Source: Procambarus clarkii | Lineage: Eukaryota; Arthropoda; Malacostraca; Decapoda; Cambaridae | DNA: 64,000 nt | NCBI RefSeq assembly: GCF_040958095.1 | Contig: NC_091158.1 | Coordinates: 32,454,303-32,518,302, forward strand | Reading direction: 5' to 3' | Part shown: piece after piece, positions 22,419 through 32,770 of the stretch | Position numbering within the stretch: the stretch's first letter is position 1 | How the letters are laid out: each line of letters opens with the position of its first letter | Made by a program: the position numbers and the translations under genes | Notes under the pieces: generated by a model | What the model was told of the DNA's origin: nothing | Databases searched by the model: none | The model's input: the letters and a program-made list of their open reading frames with translations, nothing else

Positions 22419-24436
22419 GTTAACACCCCGGTGTTAACACCCTGAACACCCCGGTGTTAACACCCTGAACACCCCGGTGTTAACACCCTGAACACCCCGG
22501 TGTTAACACCCTGAACACCCCGGTGTTAACACCCTGAACACCCCGGTGTTAACACCCTGAACACCCCGGTGTTAACACCCTGAACACCCCGGTGTTAACA
22601 CCCTGAACACCCCGGTGTTAACACCCTGAACACCCCGGTGTTAACACCCTGAACACCCCGGTGTTAACACCCTGAACACCCCGGTGTTAACACCCTGAAC
22701 ACCCCGGTGTTAACACCCTGAACACCCCGGTGTTAACACCCTGAACACCCCGGTGTTAACATCCAGAACACCCCGGTGTTAACACCCTGAACACCCCGGT
22801 GTTAACACCCTGAACACCCCGGTGTTAACACCCTGAACACCCCGGTGTTAACATCCAGAACACCCCGGTGTTAACACCCTGAACACCCCGGTGTTAACAA
22901 CCAGAACACCCCGGTGTTAACACCCTGAACACCCCGGTGTTAACACCCTGAACACCCCGGTGTTAACAACCAGAACACCCCGGTGTTAACACCCTGAACA
23001 CCCAGGTGTTAACACCGTGAACACCCCGGTGTTAACATCCAGAACACCCTGGTGTTAACACCCTGAACACCCCGGTGTTAACACCCTGAACACCCCGGTG
23101 TTAACATCCAGAACACCCCGGTGTTAACACCCTGAACACCCCGTTGTTAACACCCCCGGTGTTAACACCCCGGTGTTAACACCCTGAACATCCCGGTGTT
23201 AACACCCTGAACATCCCGGTGTTAACACCCTGAACACCCCGTTGTTAACACCCCCGGTGTTAACACCCTGAACACCCCGGTGTTAACACCCTGAACATCC
23301 CGGTGTTAACACCCTGAACATCCCGGTGTTAACACCCTGAACACCGCGGTGTTAACACCCTGAACACCCCGGTGTTAACACCCTGAACACCGCGGTGTTA
23401 ACACCCCGGTGTTAACATCCAGAACACCCTGAACACCCCGGTGTTAACATTCAGAACACCCTGGTGTTAACACCCTGAACACCCCGGTGTTAACACCCTG
23501 AACACCCCGGTGTTAACACCCTGAACACCCCGGTGTTAACACCCTGAACACCCCGGTGTTAACACCCTGAACACCCCGGTGTTAACACCCTGAACACCCC
23601 GGTGTTAACACCCTGAACACCCCGGTGTTAACACCCTGAACACCCCGGTGTTAACACCCTGAACACCCCGGTGTTAACACCCTGAACACCCCGGTGTTAA
23701 CACCCTGAACACCCCGGTGTTAACATCCAGAACACCCCGGTGTTAACACCCTGAACACCCCGGTGTTAACACCCTGAACACCTCGGTGTTAACACCCTGA
23801 ACACCCCGGTGTTAACACCCTGAACACCCCGGTGTTAACACCCTGAACACCTCGGTGTTAACACCCTGAACACCCCGGTGTTAACACCCTGAACACCTCG
23901 GTGTTAACATCCAGAACACCCCGGTGTTAACACCCTGAACACCTCGGTGTTAACATCCAGAACACCCCGGTGTTAACACCCTGAACACCCCGGTGCTAAC
24001 ACCCTGAACACCTCGGTGTTAACATCCAGAACACCCCGGTGTTAACACCCTGAACACCCCGGTGTTAACACCCTGAACACCTCGGTGTTAACACCCTGAA
24101 CACCCCGGTGTTAACACCCTGAACACCTCGGTGTTAACATCCAGAACACCCCGGTGTTAACACCCTGAACACCTCGGTGTTAACATCCAGAACACCCCGG
24201 TGTTAACACCCTGAACACCCCGGTGTTAACACCCTGAACACCTCGGTGTTAACATCCAGAACACCCCGGTGTTAACACCCTGAACACCCCGGTGTTAACA
24301 CCCTGAACACCTCGGTGTTAACACCCTGAACACCCCGGTGTTAACACCCTGAACACCTCGGTGTTAACATCCAGAACACCCCGGTGTTAACACCCTGAAC
24401 ACCTCGGTGTTAACATCCAGAACACCCCGGTGTTCA
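22419..24436. repeat. 23-bp minisatellite with palindromic core
   Basis: The unit contains CACCCCGGTGTTAACACCC. The 12-mer GGTGTTAACACC inside it is a perfect palindrome. About 87 copies. Variant units (CTCGGTG, ACATCCAG) recur in regular blocks after 23.7 kb, which points to higher-order amplification. Confidence 0.97.
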
Positions 24437-25364
24437 CGGGGTCGGACAGCGTGAACACCGGGTCCAACTGGTGACCACGTGAACACCGGGTCCAACTGGT
24501 GACAGCGTGAACACCGGGTCCAACTGGTGACCGCGTGAACACCGGGTCCAACTGGTGACCGCGTGAACACCGGGTCCAACTGGTGACCGCGTGAACACCG
24601 GGTCCAACTGGTGACCGCGTGAAAACCGGGTCCAACTGGTGACAGCGTGAACACCGGGTCCAACTGGTGACCGCGTGAACACCGGGTCCAACTGGTGACC
24701 GCGTGAACACCGGGTCCAACTGGTGACAGCGTGAACACCGGGTCCAACTGGTGACAGCGTGAACACCGGGTCCAACTGGTGACAGCGTGAACACCGGGTC
24801 CAACTGGTGACAGCGTGAACACCGGGTCCAACTGGTGACCGCGGGAACACCGGGTCCAACTGGTGACAGCGTGAACACCGGGTCCAACTGGTGACCGCGT
24901 GAACACCGGGTCCAACTGGTGACCGCGTGAACACCGGGTCCAACTGGTGACAGCGTGAACACCGGGTCCAACTGGTGACAGCGTGAACACCGGGTCCAAC
25001 TGGTGACAGCGTGAACACCGGGTCCAACTGGTGACAGCGTGAACACCGGGTCCAACTGGTGACAGCGTGAACACCGGGTCCAACTGGTGACAGCGTGAAC
25101 ACCGGGTCCAACTGGTGACAGCGTGAACACCGGGTCCAACTGGTGACAGCGTGAACACCGGGTCCAACTGGTGACCGCGTGAACACCGGGTCCAACTGGT
25201 GACCGCGTGAACACCGGGTCCAACTGGTGACCGCGTGAACACCGGGTCCAACTGGTGACCGCGTGAACACCGGGTCCAACTGGTGACCGCGTGAACACCG
25301 GGTCCAACTGGTGACCGCGTGAACACCGGGTCCAACTGGTGACCGCGTGAACACCGGGTCCAAC
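24437..25364. repeat. 28-bp minisatellite
   Basis: The unit starts GTGAACACCGGGTCCAACTG and ends GTGAC(A/C)GC. About 33 copies. It shares GAACACC(C)CGG with the adjoining 23-bp array. No frame of the minus strand has a stop, because 28 is not a multiple of 3 and the unit lacks stops. I do not consider it coding. Confidence 0.97.
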
Positions 25365-25462
25365 CTCCCAGTCTGGCCACGACTCTTCCTGCTTAATGAA
25401 GAACTCAACAGTCATACATTCATCCACTTCATCATACATCATCAAGTGACAACTGAGGCGAG
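25365..25462 (-). other. Candidate small coding exon
   Basis: On the minus strand, a pyrimidine-rich CTTCACTCGCCTCAG acceptor-like site (about 25468-25454) is followed by ATGATG and 26 open codons (MMYDEVDECMTVEFFIKQEE, SWPDWE) up to the edge of the 28-bp array. GAG-GTTGGA there could be a weak donor. IKQE fits the SUMO-acceptor pattern psi-K-x-E, common in zinc-finger protein N termini. It is on the same strand as, and about 6 kb upstream of, the zinc-finger gene. A link is speculative. Confidence 0.25.
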
Positions 25463-25599
25463 TGAAGGAGAAAGTCGGGAAGGAAAAGTCTCTGAGGAAG
25501 CGAGGTAAGGTAAGGTAATTATGAGGTGAAAGTACTAGGCCAGTATGATTATACAGCACTTGGAAGGGATATTAAGATCATCTGGGATTTATAAGGACG

Positions 25600-25735
25600 A
25601 AGTGAAGGAATGGAAAGCTAACACTTGGGTCATCGGGGATCGAACGCGGACCCTGCAAGAAGCGAGCGGACGGAGTAGAGTAACGGTGCCCAAGCACTGG
25701 GACCATCGGGGATCGAACACAAACGTATTTTATGA
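25600..25735 (-). mobile_element. tRNA-like SINE scrap (two B-box-like sites)
   Basis: CATCGGGGATCGAAC occurs twice (about 25633 and 25706), each giving GTTCGATCCCCGATG on the minus strand, a B-box-like sequence. The body between them resembles a tRNA-derived SINE. Low confidence. Confidence 0.35.
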
Positions 25736-26019
25736 GCAGCACAGCTCTAATAAATCTCAGCAAACTGAAGTGTACACAGTTGTTCTCACCAGTTCTTTAA
25801 GGTTTATCAGTTAGTTATTGAACTTAGTTAATGAATCAGTATTAAAGTTATGTTTATCAGTTAGTTATTGAACTACGCCTGGAACCCGTAGGTGCGGGAC
25901 TCTGAAGTCCTCCTCCTTGGGCTCTAGCAGCCCCAGGCTCTGCTTCAGGAGGCTGGGGTCGTTCTTACACTTGCTGGCGTGGTTCTTCTCCGGCCCCGAC
26001 CACGGCGGTCTCCGGGTTA

Positions 26020-26275
26020 TGAGTCCCTTCACCAACTTCCAGGTCAACTCTCCGGAGCTCACAGTTCCTGCGACGGCGCTGGAACCAATCGTATTGGCGT
26101 TTGCCTTTCCATTGGAGACTTTCGGCGCCGTGGAGAGGGGGGGGGGACCTGCTGCATGGTTGACAGCTTCTCCCCCGTATCAACCTACCCTGGCTTTGTG
26201 CCCTGGAGAGGCCACTCCAGACCGACAACCAGAGCGCAACTCCATAGTCTCCTGAGACTGACGAATGTCTGCTAC
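26020..26275 (+). repeat. Dispersed repeat R1, copy 1
   Basis: CACAGTTCCTGCGACGGCGC, later TTCTCCCCCGTATCAACCTA and GAGGCCACTCCAGACCGACA recur in the same order at 31.98-32.26 kb. Both copies remain open in one frame (VPATALEP..LAF, TYPGF.PWRGHSRPTTR), which may reflect a coding ancestor. I do not recognise the family. Confidence 0.6.
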
Positions 26276-26456
26276 TACTACGACTAGAAGATATAGGTAA
26301 TAATATATATGTAATAGTATTAGTTAACACAAAACTATATATTGGAGGAACTCTACAACCTGTAATAAGAAGTCTTGTACTTTGAATGTAACCAATGTTG
26401 TAACCCTTTTTGTGTAATGACATTTTAAATAAAATAAAATGACAAAATAAAAAATA

Positions 26457-26577
26457 TAGGGGATGGTATGAAAAGACAATGTGTACGCGGGTGCCCCACA
26501 AGGCTTCCCCGGATGCTGCATGTCGTCTTCTTCGAGGTCGAGGGTCCTATAAACACAACCAAAGATGGTACCCCCTA
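26457..26577. mobile_element. Small MITE-like repeat, diverged copy
   Basis: ATAGGGGATGGTATGAAAAG at the left and AGATGGTACCCCCTATAT at the right form a short inverted repeat like the element at 21676-21811. Confidence 0.4.
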
Positions 26578-26807
26578 TATATTTATATAACCTATATCTA
26601 TAAAATAGAATGTTTATCCGAGGATGGTGACCAGACACTTGGTGGGACTAGCCTCGCCCAGCTTTCCAAGATGAGTCATGTTGGGTAGGGGAGCGTCATA
26701 GCCTAGTCGGTGTCCGCCGAATTGTAATACTTTAAGAAATATCGGCATTTATATAAATTGCAAACCTAAGACAACCGTCCAGTAATAACATCTATGTAGG
26801 AGAAATC

Positions 26808-27000
26808 CACAAGGGCCGTGATGAGGGTTCGAACCTACGTCCGAGAGCATCCCAGACGCTGCCTTAATCGACTGAGCTAAGACATGGGAAAAGAATTGCA
26901 ACCAGAAGTTCTACTGACCTTACTTGGATCCTGCAGCCTCTCCGAGACACAAACCAGAATTTTACACAATTCCCCCAATATGCACCCGAGCTCTGTCAAT
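26808..27000 (-). mobile_element. tRNA-derived SINE, family 2
   Basis: The minus strand shows a tRNA-like head: GTCTTAGCTCAGTCGATTAA (A box) and GTAGGTTCGAACCCTCATCA (B box). Its flank ends TCACGGCCCTTGTGGATTTC. The same family occurs as an inverted pair at 39.8-40.24 kb. Confidence 0.65.
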
Positions 27001-27109
27001 AAGCCGTTCTACCTCTTCGCCCTTACTTCATTACAAAATCTATGTAGGAGCTTATGATATATTAATAGCAGTGCCTATAAGCAACACATCCATCCTCCAT
27101 CGTACATAT

Positions 27110-27528
27110 ATTGATGTAATGGACAATTGGATAGTAGAATTTGGTATTATTAAATTTGTATAAACCGGCAAAGGTTTTGTCAAATCAAATAAAATGTTTA
27201 TTCAGGTAAAGTACATACATACAAGGTGAGATACAAACATGTTGTTGGATTTAAAGATAGTGATAGGACATACAATGTCTAAAGCCACTATTGCCCAAAG
27301 CGTTACGGGCAGGGTCGGCCCGAACCTTTGTATTTGTTGCTCATAAAACCTAACCTAACTTACCATCCAAGGTCTAATACATGCTAACTGAGGCCAAACA
27401 TAGTACATATGTGTCATACTAGGCCTTGGAATATATCTGTTTGATTTTAGCTATATTTTTTTCTGAATTATATGGTGAATAGTACCAAATTCTACTATGT
27501 AATTGTCTATTACGTCAATATTTAATTT
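27110..27528. mobile_element. TIR (MITE-like) repeat interrupted by LINE 3'UTR
   Basis: Left ATTGATGTAATGGACAATTG and right CAATTGTCTATTACGTCAAT-type ends form a ~38-bp imperfect terminal inverted repeat including TAGTAGAATTTGGTA. The interior carries a minus-strand LINE 3'UTR at 27183-27312. A diverged relative is at 30983-31300. Confidence 0.55.
27183..27312 (-). mobile_element. LINE 3'UTR fragment
   Basis: The reverse complement reads GCCCGTAACGCTTTGGGCAA, GTGGCTTTAGACATTGTATG, then TGTATGTATGTACTTTACCT and GAATAAACATTTTATTTGAT. It is the same 3' end family as at 20.0 and 37.1 kb. Confidence 0.75.
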
Positions 27529-27604
27529 ATATGTTCGGTGCTCTACTTAATTACAAAATGTACAGGAGAATGGATTGCATTTATTAAAGATATAAACATT
27601 TCAT

Positions 27605-27822
27605 TTTGTTTTTGTTTTTTGAGATATATACAAGAGTTGTTACATTCTTGTACAGCCACTAGTACGCGTAGCGTTTCGGGCAAGTCCTTAATCCTATGGT
27701 CCCTGGAATACGATCCCCTGCCGCGAAGAATCGTTGTTACATCCAAGTACACATTTTACTGTTGAGTTAAACAGAGGCTACAGTTAAGGAATTGCGCCCA
27801 GTAAATCCTCCCCGGCCATTTG
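27605..27822 (-). mobile_element. tRNA-derived SINE family 1, head-truncated
   Basis: The minus-strand copy of the SINE at 8.0 kb: CTTGTATATATCTCAAAAAA tail, GCCCGAAACGCTACGCGTAC, AATCGTTGTTACATCC-type body and GGCCGGGGAGGATTTACTGG. The tRNA-like head is missing beyond 27822. Confidence 0.8.
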
Positions 27823-27850
27823 GTTTGTTATGGTAGGAAAAATTAGACTG

Positions 27851-27926
27851 TAGCAGAGCGTAGTTTCGATCTACGGACCTCTAGTTGGATTATGGGTCCA
27901 GCACGCTTCCACTGCGCCACTCTGCT
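27851..27926 (-). tRNA. tRNA-iMet-like (CAT) with extra bases, probable pseudogene
   Basis: Minus strand: AGCAGAGTGGCGCAGTGGAA at the 5' end, the anticodon loop CCCATAA, B box TAGATCGAAACTACGCTCTG and ending CTGCTA. Sequence and D arm match eukaryotic initiator tRNA-Met. The anticodon stem has one mismatch and about three extra bases follow it (76 nt against the usual 72), so function is doubtful. Confidence 0.7.
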
Positions 27927-28104
27927 CCACAATACATACTTGTATGACCCTCAATATTAATAATTAGTGTAATGCAATATTAACATATTACAAAATGGCA
28001 TAAGTTTTATGATTTAATAAATATTGTCAATATACTTTGTTATTAATTTTAGCTCTTTTAGTTTATTCCAATGGGGTATGAAAACAAACATTTAAAAAGT
28101 CAAA

Positions 28105-28177
28105 TGTTTCCGCCCGGGATCGAACCGGGGACCTTGCGCGTGTGAGGCGCACGTGATAACCACTACACTACGGAAAC
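28105..28177 (-). tRNA. tRNA-Val (CAC)
   Basis: 73 nt. The minus strand begins GTTTCCGTAGTGTAGTGGTT, has anticodon loop CTCACAC with CAC, the variable region AGGTC, a T arm CCCCGGTTCGATCCCGGG and a perfect 7-bp acceptor stem (GTTTCCG/CGGAAAC) with discriminator A. A and B boxes are intact. This looks functional. Confidence 0.95.
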
Positions 28178-28379
28178 CTGAAGTATAGTGACCTGTTATT
28201 ATATGGACCAAATCCGGGTAATTGCTACCGAAGATGCACAGTTTTTCTTCAGCGATATAATATGATCAAAACACATTGCTTGAGTAATTATATAAATTAT
28301 AAAAGGTTTAATAACGAAACTAGAGAGAAAATCCTGTTTTATGTGTGTACGGGGTGTGTGACGTCACGATAACATGAGA

Positions 28380-29660
28380 GGTTTAGTTTAGTTTAGTTCA
28401 CTTATGATGCACCCCATACCCATCTTGTGGGCGGTAGTGGAAGGGGTTACAGAGGCACATAATGGGCTCAGGGACTGAACCCCACAATTCATTTAGCTAA
28501 GCAAGTTACAATCTTGATGAGCTAGTTACAAAATTCAATATACGTCGTAACACCAACAATGGGTTCGCGATTGACTACAAGTACAGTTTCTAAATTAAGC
28601 AACTGACATATGTGGAGAGCTAGTGTCACAATTGATGTTTGTCGTGCACCCCGCCCCCCCCCCCATGGATAGCGCTGGATAGCTTATAATCACTTAGGTA
28701 CTACCTACAGTTAGCAAACTGGGGATATTGGGCAAAAAATTCTGGTAGCAGGTAATTTTGAATGAAATATTTACACGTCTCTGGAACATTGGTTATAGGA
28801 AGCAGAAGGAAGTGATATTAGGGCTTCAGAGAGTGGGAGGAAGCAGTAGGAAGTATTTTTAAGGCTTCAGAGTGCGGGAGTAGGTGTTTTTAAGGCTTCA
28901 GAGAACAGGAGCGAGCGGGAAAAAGCAGGAGAGAGTGATTTTAGGGCAACAGAAAACGGGAGGAAGCAGGAGGAAGTGTTTTTAAGGCTTCAGAGAGCGG
29001 GATGAAATAGGAGAACGTTTTTTAGGGATTCGGAGAGCGGAAGGAATTGCTATTAGTGCTTCAGAGAGCGGGAGCGAGTGGTAGGAACCAGGAGAAAAAA
29101 TTTGTGAGGCTTCAGAGAGCGGGATCGAACGGGAGGAAACAGGAGGAAATGATTTTAGGGCTTCAGAGAGCAGGAGCCAGTGGTAGGAAGCAATAGGAAG
29201 TATTTGTAAGGTATGTGCTTCATGAGGAAACAGGAGGTGGTGTTATTAGGGCTTCAGAGAGCAGGAGGGAATATTTTTAAGGCTTCAGAGAGCGGGAGGA
29301 AGTGGGAGGAAGTGTTTTTAGGGCTTTCGATGGCGGGAGCGAGCGGTAAGAAGCGGGAGGAAATATTTGTAAGGTTTTAGAGAGCGTAGCCTCCGTAACA
29401 CAGAGGTTAGCGTACAAATGTTTCTCGCTCTAGGGCTCTCCACATGTCAGTTGCTTAATTTAGAACCTGTACTTGTGGGCGGTCTCGAGCCCATTGTTGA
29501 TGTGATGATGTGCATTGAATTTTGTAACTCTCTCAGCAAGATTAACTTGCTCAGGTAAATAAATTGTGGGGTTCAGTCCCTGAGTCCCTGATTATGTGCC
29601 TCTGTAACTCTTCCCACTACCGCCCACAGGACGGGTATGGGGTGCATATTAGATGAACTA
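28380..29660. mobile_element. Inverted pair (foldback-like) around a GA-rich array
   Basis: The left arm (about 28380-28620) and right arm (about 29430-29660) are inverted copies of one ~235-bp repeat: GATGCACCCCATACCCAT..GGGCGGTAGTGG on the left, its complement on the right. They flank a GA-rich degenerate tandem repeat. Each arm also occurs alone (20.76 kb). Confidence 0.65.
28795..29395. repeat. Degenerate GA-rich tandem repeat
   Basis: Repeated GGCTTCAGAGAGCGGGAG and GGAGGAAGTGTTTTTAGGG segments with variable spacing of about 40-60 bp. It has diverged strongly, so it is old. Confidence 0.75.
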
Positions 29661-29999
29661 AACTATAAACAAGGGTTATCCCAAGGAATTGTCTTACCGA
29701 CGAAGTCGCTAAATACCAAGACATTACTTTAGTTCAAAATCCAAACAGAAACAATCCTCATGAACCATGGGGGGGGGGGATCTTTGATAAGCCGATGGCT
29801 TCCACTATCCGTCGAGGACACTAGGGACAGGTAAATTCAGGTACAAATCTCCCACATTCGTTATTGTACCTTTATTTTTTAACATATAGCTAGCTCAACC
29901 TGTAATTTGTAATTACTTATATTGAAGGGGGTAGCAAGACACTGCTATGTACCTACATTTGTAATGAAAAACCATTATTAATACATTAAAACAATTCCG

Positions 30000-30071
30000 T
30001 AGCAGAGCGTAGTTTCGATCTACGGACCTCTGGGTTATGGGCCCAGCACGCTTCCACTACGCCACTCTATT
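30000..30071 (-). tRNA. tRNA-iMet (CAT), near-canonical
   Basis: 72 nt. The anticodon arm GCTGGGCCCATAACCCAGAG and T arm CCGTAGATCGAAACTACG are exactly of the eukaryotic initiator type. The 5' acceptor strand reads AATAGAG against 3' CTCTGCT, leaving one mismatch and one G-U pair, so the gene may be marginal. Confidence 0.7.
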
Positions 30072-30155
30072 GCTCATATTATTTGGATGATATATTTTAT
30101 ACATCTTTTATAATATTATAATTGGTAATATTTTCTTCATAAATAAAAGTATCAG

Positions 30156-30229
30156 TGTTTCTGCGCAGTAACGCACCAGTACGTACTGATCTTGCGCATG
30201 TGATGCGCACATCATGGCTACTGTGCACA
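30156..30229 (-). pseudogene. tRNA-Val (CAC) pseudogene
   Basis: The minus strand keeps the anticodon arm TGCGC-ATCACAT-GCGCA with CAC, and the flanks align to the good tRNA-Val at 28.1 kb. The T arm (GTTCGATCC) and acceptor stem are destroyed. It abuts a 31-bp minisatellite. Confidence 0.55.
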
Positions 30230-30412
30230 GCCAGCTGCGTATGACATACATCATAGCACAGCCAGCTGCGTATGACATACATCATAGCACAGCCAGCTGC
30301 GTATGACATACATCATAGCACAGCCAGCTGCGTATGACATACATCATAGCACAGCCAGCTGCGTATGACATACATCATAGCACAGCCAGCTGCGTATGAC
30401 ATACATCATAGC
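30226..30412. repeat. 31-bp minisatellite
   Basis: About six tandem units starting AGCTGCGTATGACATACATC. Confidence 0.95.
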
Positions 30413-30419
30413 ATGGGTA

Positions 30420-30980
30420 TGTGATCACTGCTGCACACGATGGGTATGGGTTCACTACCACTCATGAACAGGACATGTATTGGAGGCACTAACGCTCACA
30501 GGATAGGTATACATGGGGTCTACAGGATAAGTATGGGATCCACTCAGCCCTGGAGGCTGATCTGTCGTCTTTGTTGAGGTCTATAGCAACTCTTCTTGCA
30601 TGTAAACATTCCAAGCATAAGAATTATATTTAGTGTCTGGACCCAGATTCATCAGTCAGTTACGCAAGTACTTACGAACATATTATCTCAATCTTTGGCG
30701 ACTTTACACATATTAAACTGTTGATGAGCTCCGAAAGACTGGGAGGCTGTTTATAATTATATATTATTTTCTAAATTGTTGTGTTATGCCGCCAAAACTC
30801 GGTATGTAGATGTTCAACCCGTCCTCCTAATAGAACGGCGCCTTTTGACGAATACTCTTCCCAAGACCAACAATTGTCGTACAAGAAAATGGTAGCGGCT
30901 CGTGAAACTGCAGCCCATCCTCTTGTGTTGGTAGTACTTATAGTAACGGTGAGGACCAAAGTTAATATATCGACGAACAA
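30420..30980. other. Unique-looking stretch, no gene seen
   Basis: Short open frames of about 70 codons on both strands near 30780-30990 have no recognisable motif. I make no gene call. Confidence 0.4.
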
Positions 30981-30982
30981 CG

Positions 30983-31300
30983 CTATTAGAAAGTAGAAAT
31001 TTGTACTATTGAATTAAGACAAACCGGAAAAGGTTTTATATTTATGTTGCAAAGACAACCTTAACTAACTGAACCATCCTAGCTAGGCCTAATACACGCT
31101 ATTTGAGGCCTTATATCGTACATATGTGTGCTATACTAGACCTTGGAATTTATATATATTATTTAGCTTTATTTTTTCAGACTATAAAGTGATTAGTACT
31201 ATATACTTCACTTCAGACTATAAAGACAGTCTATAATTAAGACTTCAGACAATAAAGTGATCAGTAAGTACTATTATGTAATGACTTAGTACGTCAACGT
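30983..31300. mobile_element. Diverged copy of the 27.1-kb TIR repeat
   Basis: AAACCGG.AAAGGTTTT, CCTAATACACGCTATTTGAG, GTACATATGTGTGCTATACT and TGTAATGACTTAGTACGTCA follow the same order as in the 27.1-kb element. Confidence 0.5.
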
Positions 31301-31530
31301 TTGTACTATGGAGCATATACAACAACTACTGTGTAAACAGGAGGATGGGTCGCGACGTTGACACTGTGCCGTTCTCTGTTGTGTTAGGATAAGGTCACTT
31401 ACGCGCGAGAGTTTGTTGACGTTGGCAGACTTGAGGAGGACGGGCTGGATCACGGGGCCAAGTGTGACATCGCTGTCAAGTGTGTTATGTCGGTCTTGTC
31501 TGAGGTCAACCCCTAGAGTTGGCCTAAATA
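31300..31530. other. Spacer upstream of tRNA-Asn, nothing recognised
   Basis: Mixed-composition DNA without coding or repeat signal that I can identify. Confidence 0.4.
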
Positions 31531-31532
31531 AT

Positions 31533-31549
31533 CGCCCCCGGGTGGGCTC

Positions 31550-31589
<40 letters not shown>

Positions 31590-31606
31590 AATTGCGCCAC
31601 GGAGGC
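31533..31606 (-). tRNA. tRNA-Asn (GTT)
   Basis: 74 nt. The minus strand begins GCCTCCGTGGCGCAATTGGT, has anticodon loop CTGTTAA with GTT and T arm GGTGGTTCGAGCCCACC. The 7-bp acceptor stem pairs (GCCTCCG/CGGGGGC with a T-G wobble) and the discriminator is G. Internal promoter boxes are intact. It is on the same strand as the Val and iMet genes. Confidence 0.95.
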
Positions 31607-31639
31607 TCGAGAAACGGACTAAACAAATTTATAATAAGG

Positions 31640-31760
31640 CGGAATTACTTAGATATCGAAGTGTAATAATTATCTGAGTTTATTTGAGAGCTACTAATAG
31701 TGGCCTCGATGAGGACAGGAGGCCGGCGGCTTGTCGAAGGTCCCCCCATTTGCCTTGATG
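31640..31760 (+). mobile_element. LINE 3'-terminal scrap
   Basis: GTGGCCTCGATGAGGACAGG plus GCCGGCGGCTTGTCGA resembles, reverse-complemented, the last segment of the LINE end at 17.16-17.24 kb. Confidence 0.45.
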
Positions 31761-31974
31761 ATCTTTTCCTGATGATGATAATTCCTAGTGTCCTAATGCC
31801 TAAAGTAACCTTGTGTCTAGTGGTCACGACGGAGACGGGAAGCCGGCAGCTTGTCAATAATTCTCCCATTTTTCCTAAGTTTCCTCCTTTATTTCCCTAA
31901 TTTTCCTCCTTCCCCCCCCCCCCACAAAAAAGAGTAACAACAACAAAAAAGACTCTGGGGTTGGAGTCCCTGTG

Positions 31975-32258
31975 CCTTCTTTTACCAACTTCGAGGTTAA
32001 CTCCGGAGCTGGAGCCCCCTGGGGGCAGTTCCTTGTTGCCTTCAACCTCGTCCTGACAGTTCCTGCGACGGCGCTGGAACCTGTCTTATTGGCGTTTACC
32101 TTTACAATTGAGACGTTCTGTGCTGTGGAGAGGGCGACCTGCTGCATGGGTGACAGCTTCTCCCCCGTATCAACCTACCCTGGCTTTGCGCCCTGGAGAG
32201 GCCACTCCAGACCGACAACCAGAACGGAACTCCATAGTCTCCTGAGACAGATGGACGC
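31975..32258 (+). repeat. Dispersed repeat R1, copy 2
   Basis: The second copy of the repeat at 26.02 kb, with an extra ~40-bp segment near 32010. It runs into a family-1 SINE at about 32283. A poly-C/A run precedes it (31910-31950). Confidence 0.6.
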
Positions 32259-32282
32259 CTATTACTTGGATGGTCCACCAGT

Positions 32283-32558
32283 TTTTACATTCTTGTAAAG
32301 CCACTAGCACGCATAGCGTCTCGGGCAGGTCCTTTATCCTAATATGACTAATTCATAAGATTAATATTAATCTTAATTAATAACCCAGGAATACGACCTG
32401 CCAAATCGTTTAACAAGGTATCCTTCACTGCTGGGTGAAGAGAGGCGCACTGTTAAGGATTGGAACCTAGTCAATCCTCCCCAGCCAGGATAAGAACCCA
32501 GACTAAATTGTTCGCGAAGTGCGGGGGCTAGTGTTTCACCACTGCGCCATGGGGACCA
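32283..32558 (-). mobile_element. tRNA-derived SINE family 1, diverged copy
   Basis: The minus strand has the head CATGGCGCAGTGGTGAAACA (A box) and GGGTTCTTATCCTGGCTGG (B box), then the body, then CGAGACGCTATGCGTGCTAG tail. A ~40-bp AT-rich insertion lies at about 32340-32385. Confidence 0.7.
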
Positions 32559-32639
32559 GTCATTGAAAGTTGCACAACAATTGTGAACTCTAATAAGAAA
32601 GTCAACTTTATTTTCAAGGAAAATAAAGTTATTGAACTG

Positions 32640-32770
32640 TAAACATCTCTGGTGCGGCCACATTTGGACTGCTGTATCAAGCATAGAGGCCTCAGCTTCA
32701 CAACATATCTGCTGTGGAGAAAGTACAACACAGAGCGACAACAAGCGTCTCAGAACTATATCGGCTCCCA
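32640..32770 (+). mobile_element. LINE RT C-terminal segment (left flank of 64-bp array)
   Basis: Translation gives LVRPHLDYC, VEKVQHRATTSVSELYRLPY and QERLRAPGL, the conserved end of CR1/Jockey-type RT (EKVQRRAT..., PYEERLK.LGL). The 64-bp minisatellite starts inside this motif. Confidence 0.75.

Noticed and set aside
22419-24436. CRISPR-like regular array.
   Set aside because: Repeats are contiguous with no unique spacers, in a eukaryotic setting. It is a minisatellite.
24364-25559. Three overlapping long minus-strand open frames (325-390 codons) with a 28-residue repeat.
   Set aside because: They are the same 28-bp minisatellite read in three frames. Absence of stops follows from unit sequence and length, and all frames are equally open.
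30771-30996. Two ~70-codon overlapping frames on opposite strands as small genes.
   Set aside because: No domain, signal or repeat support, and each is the antisense of the other.
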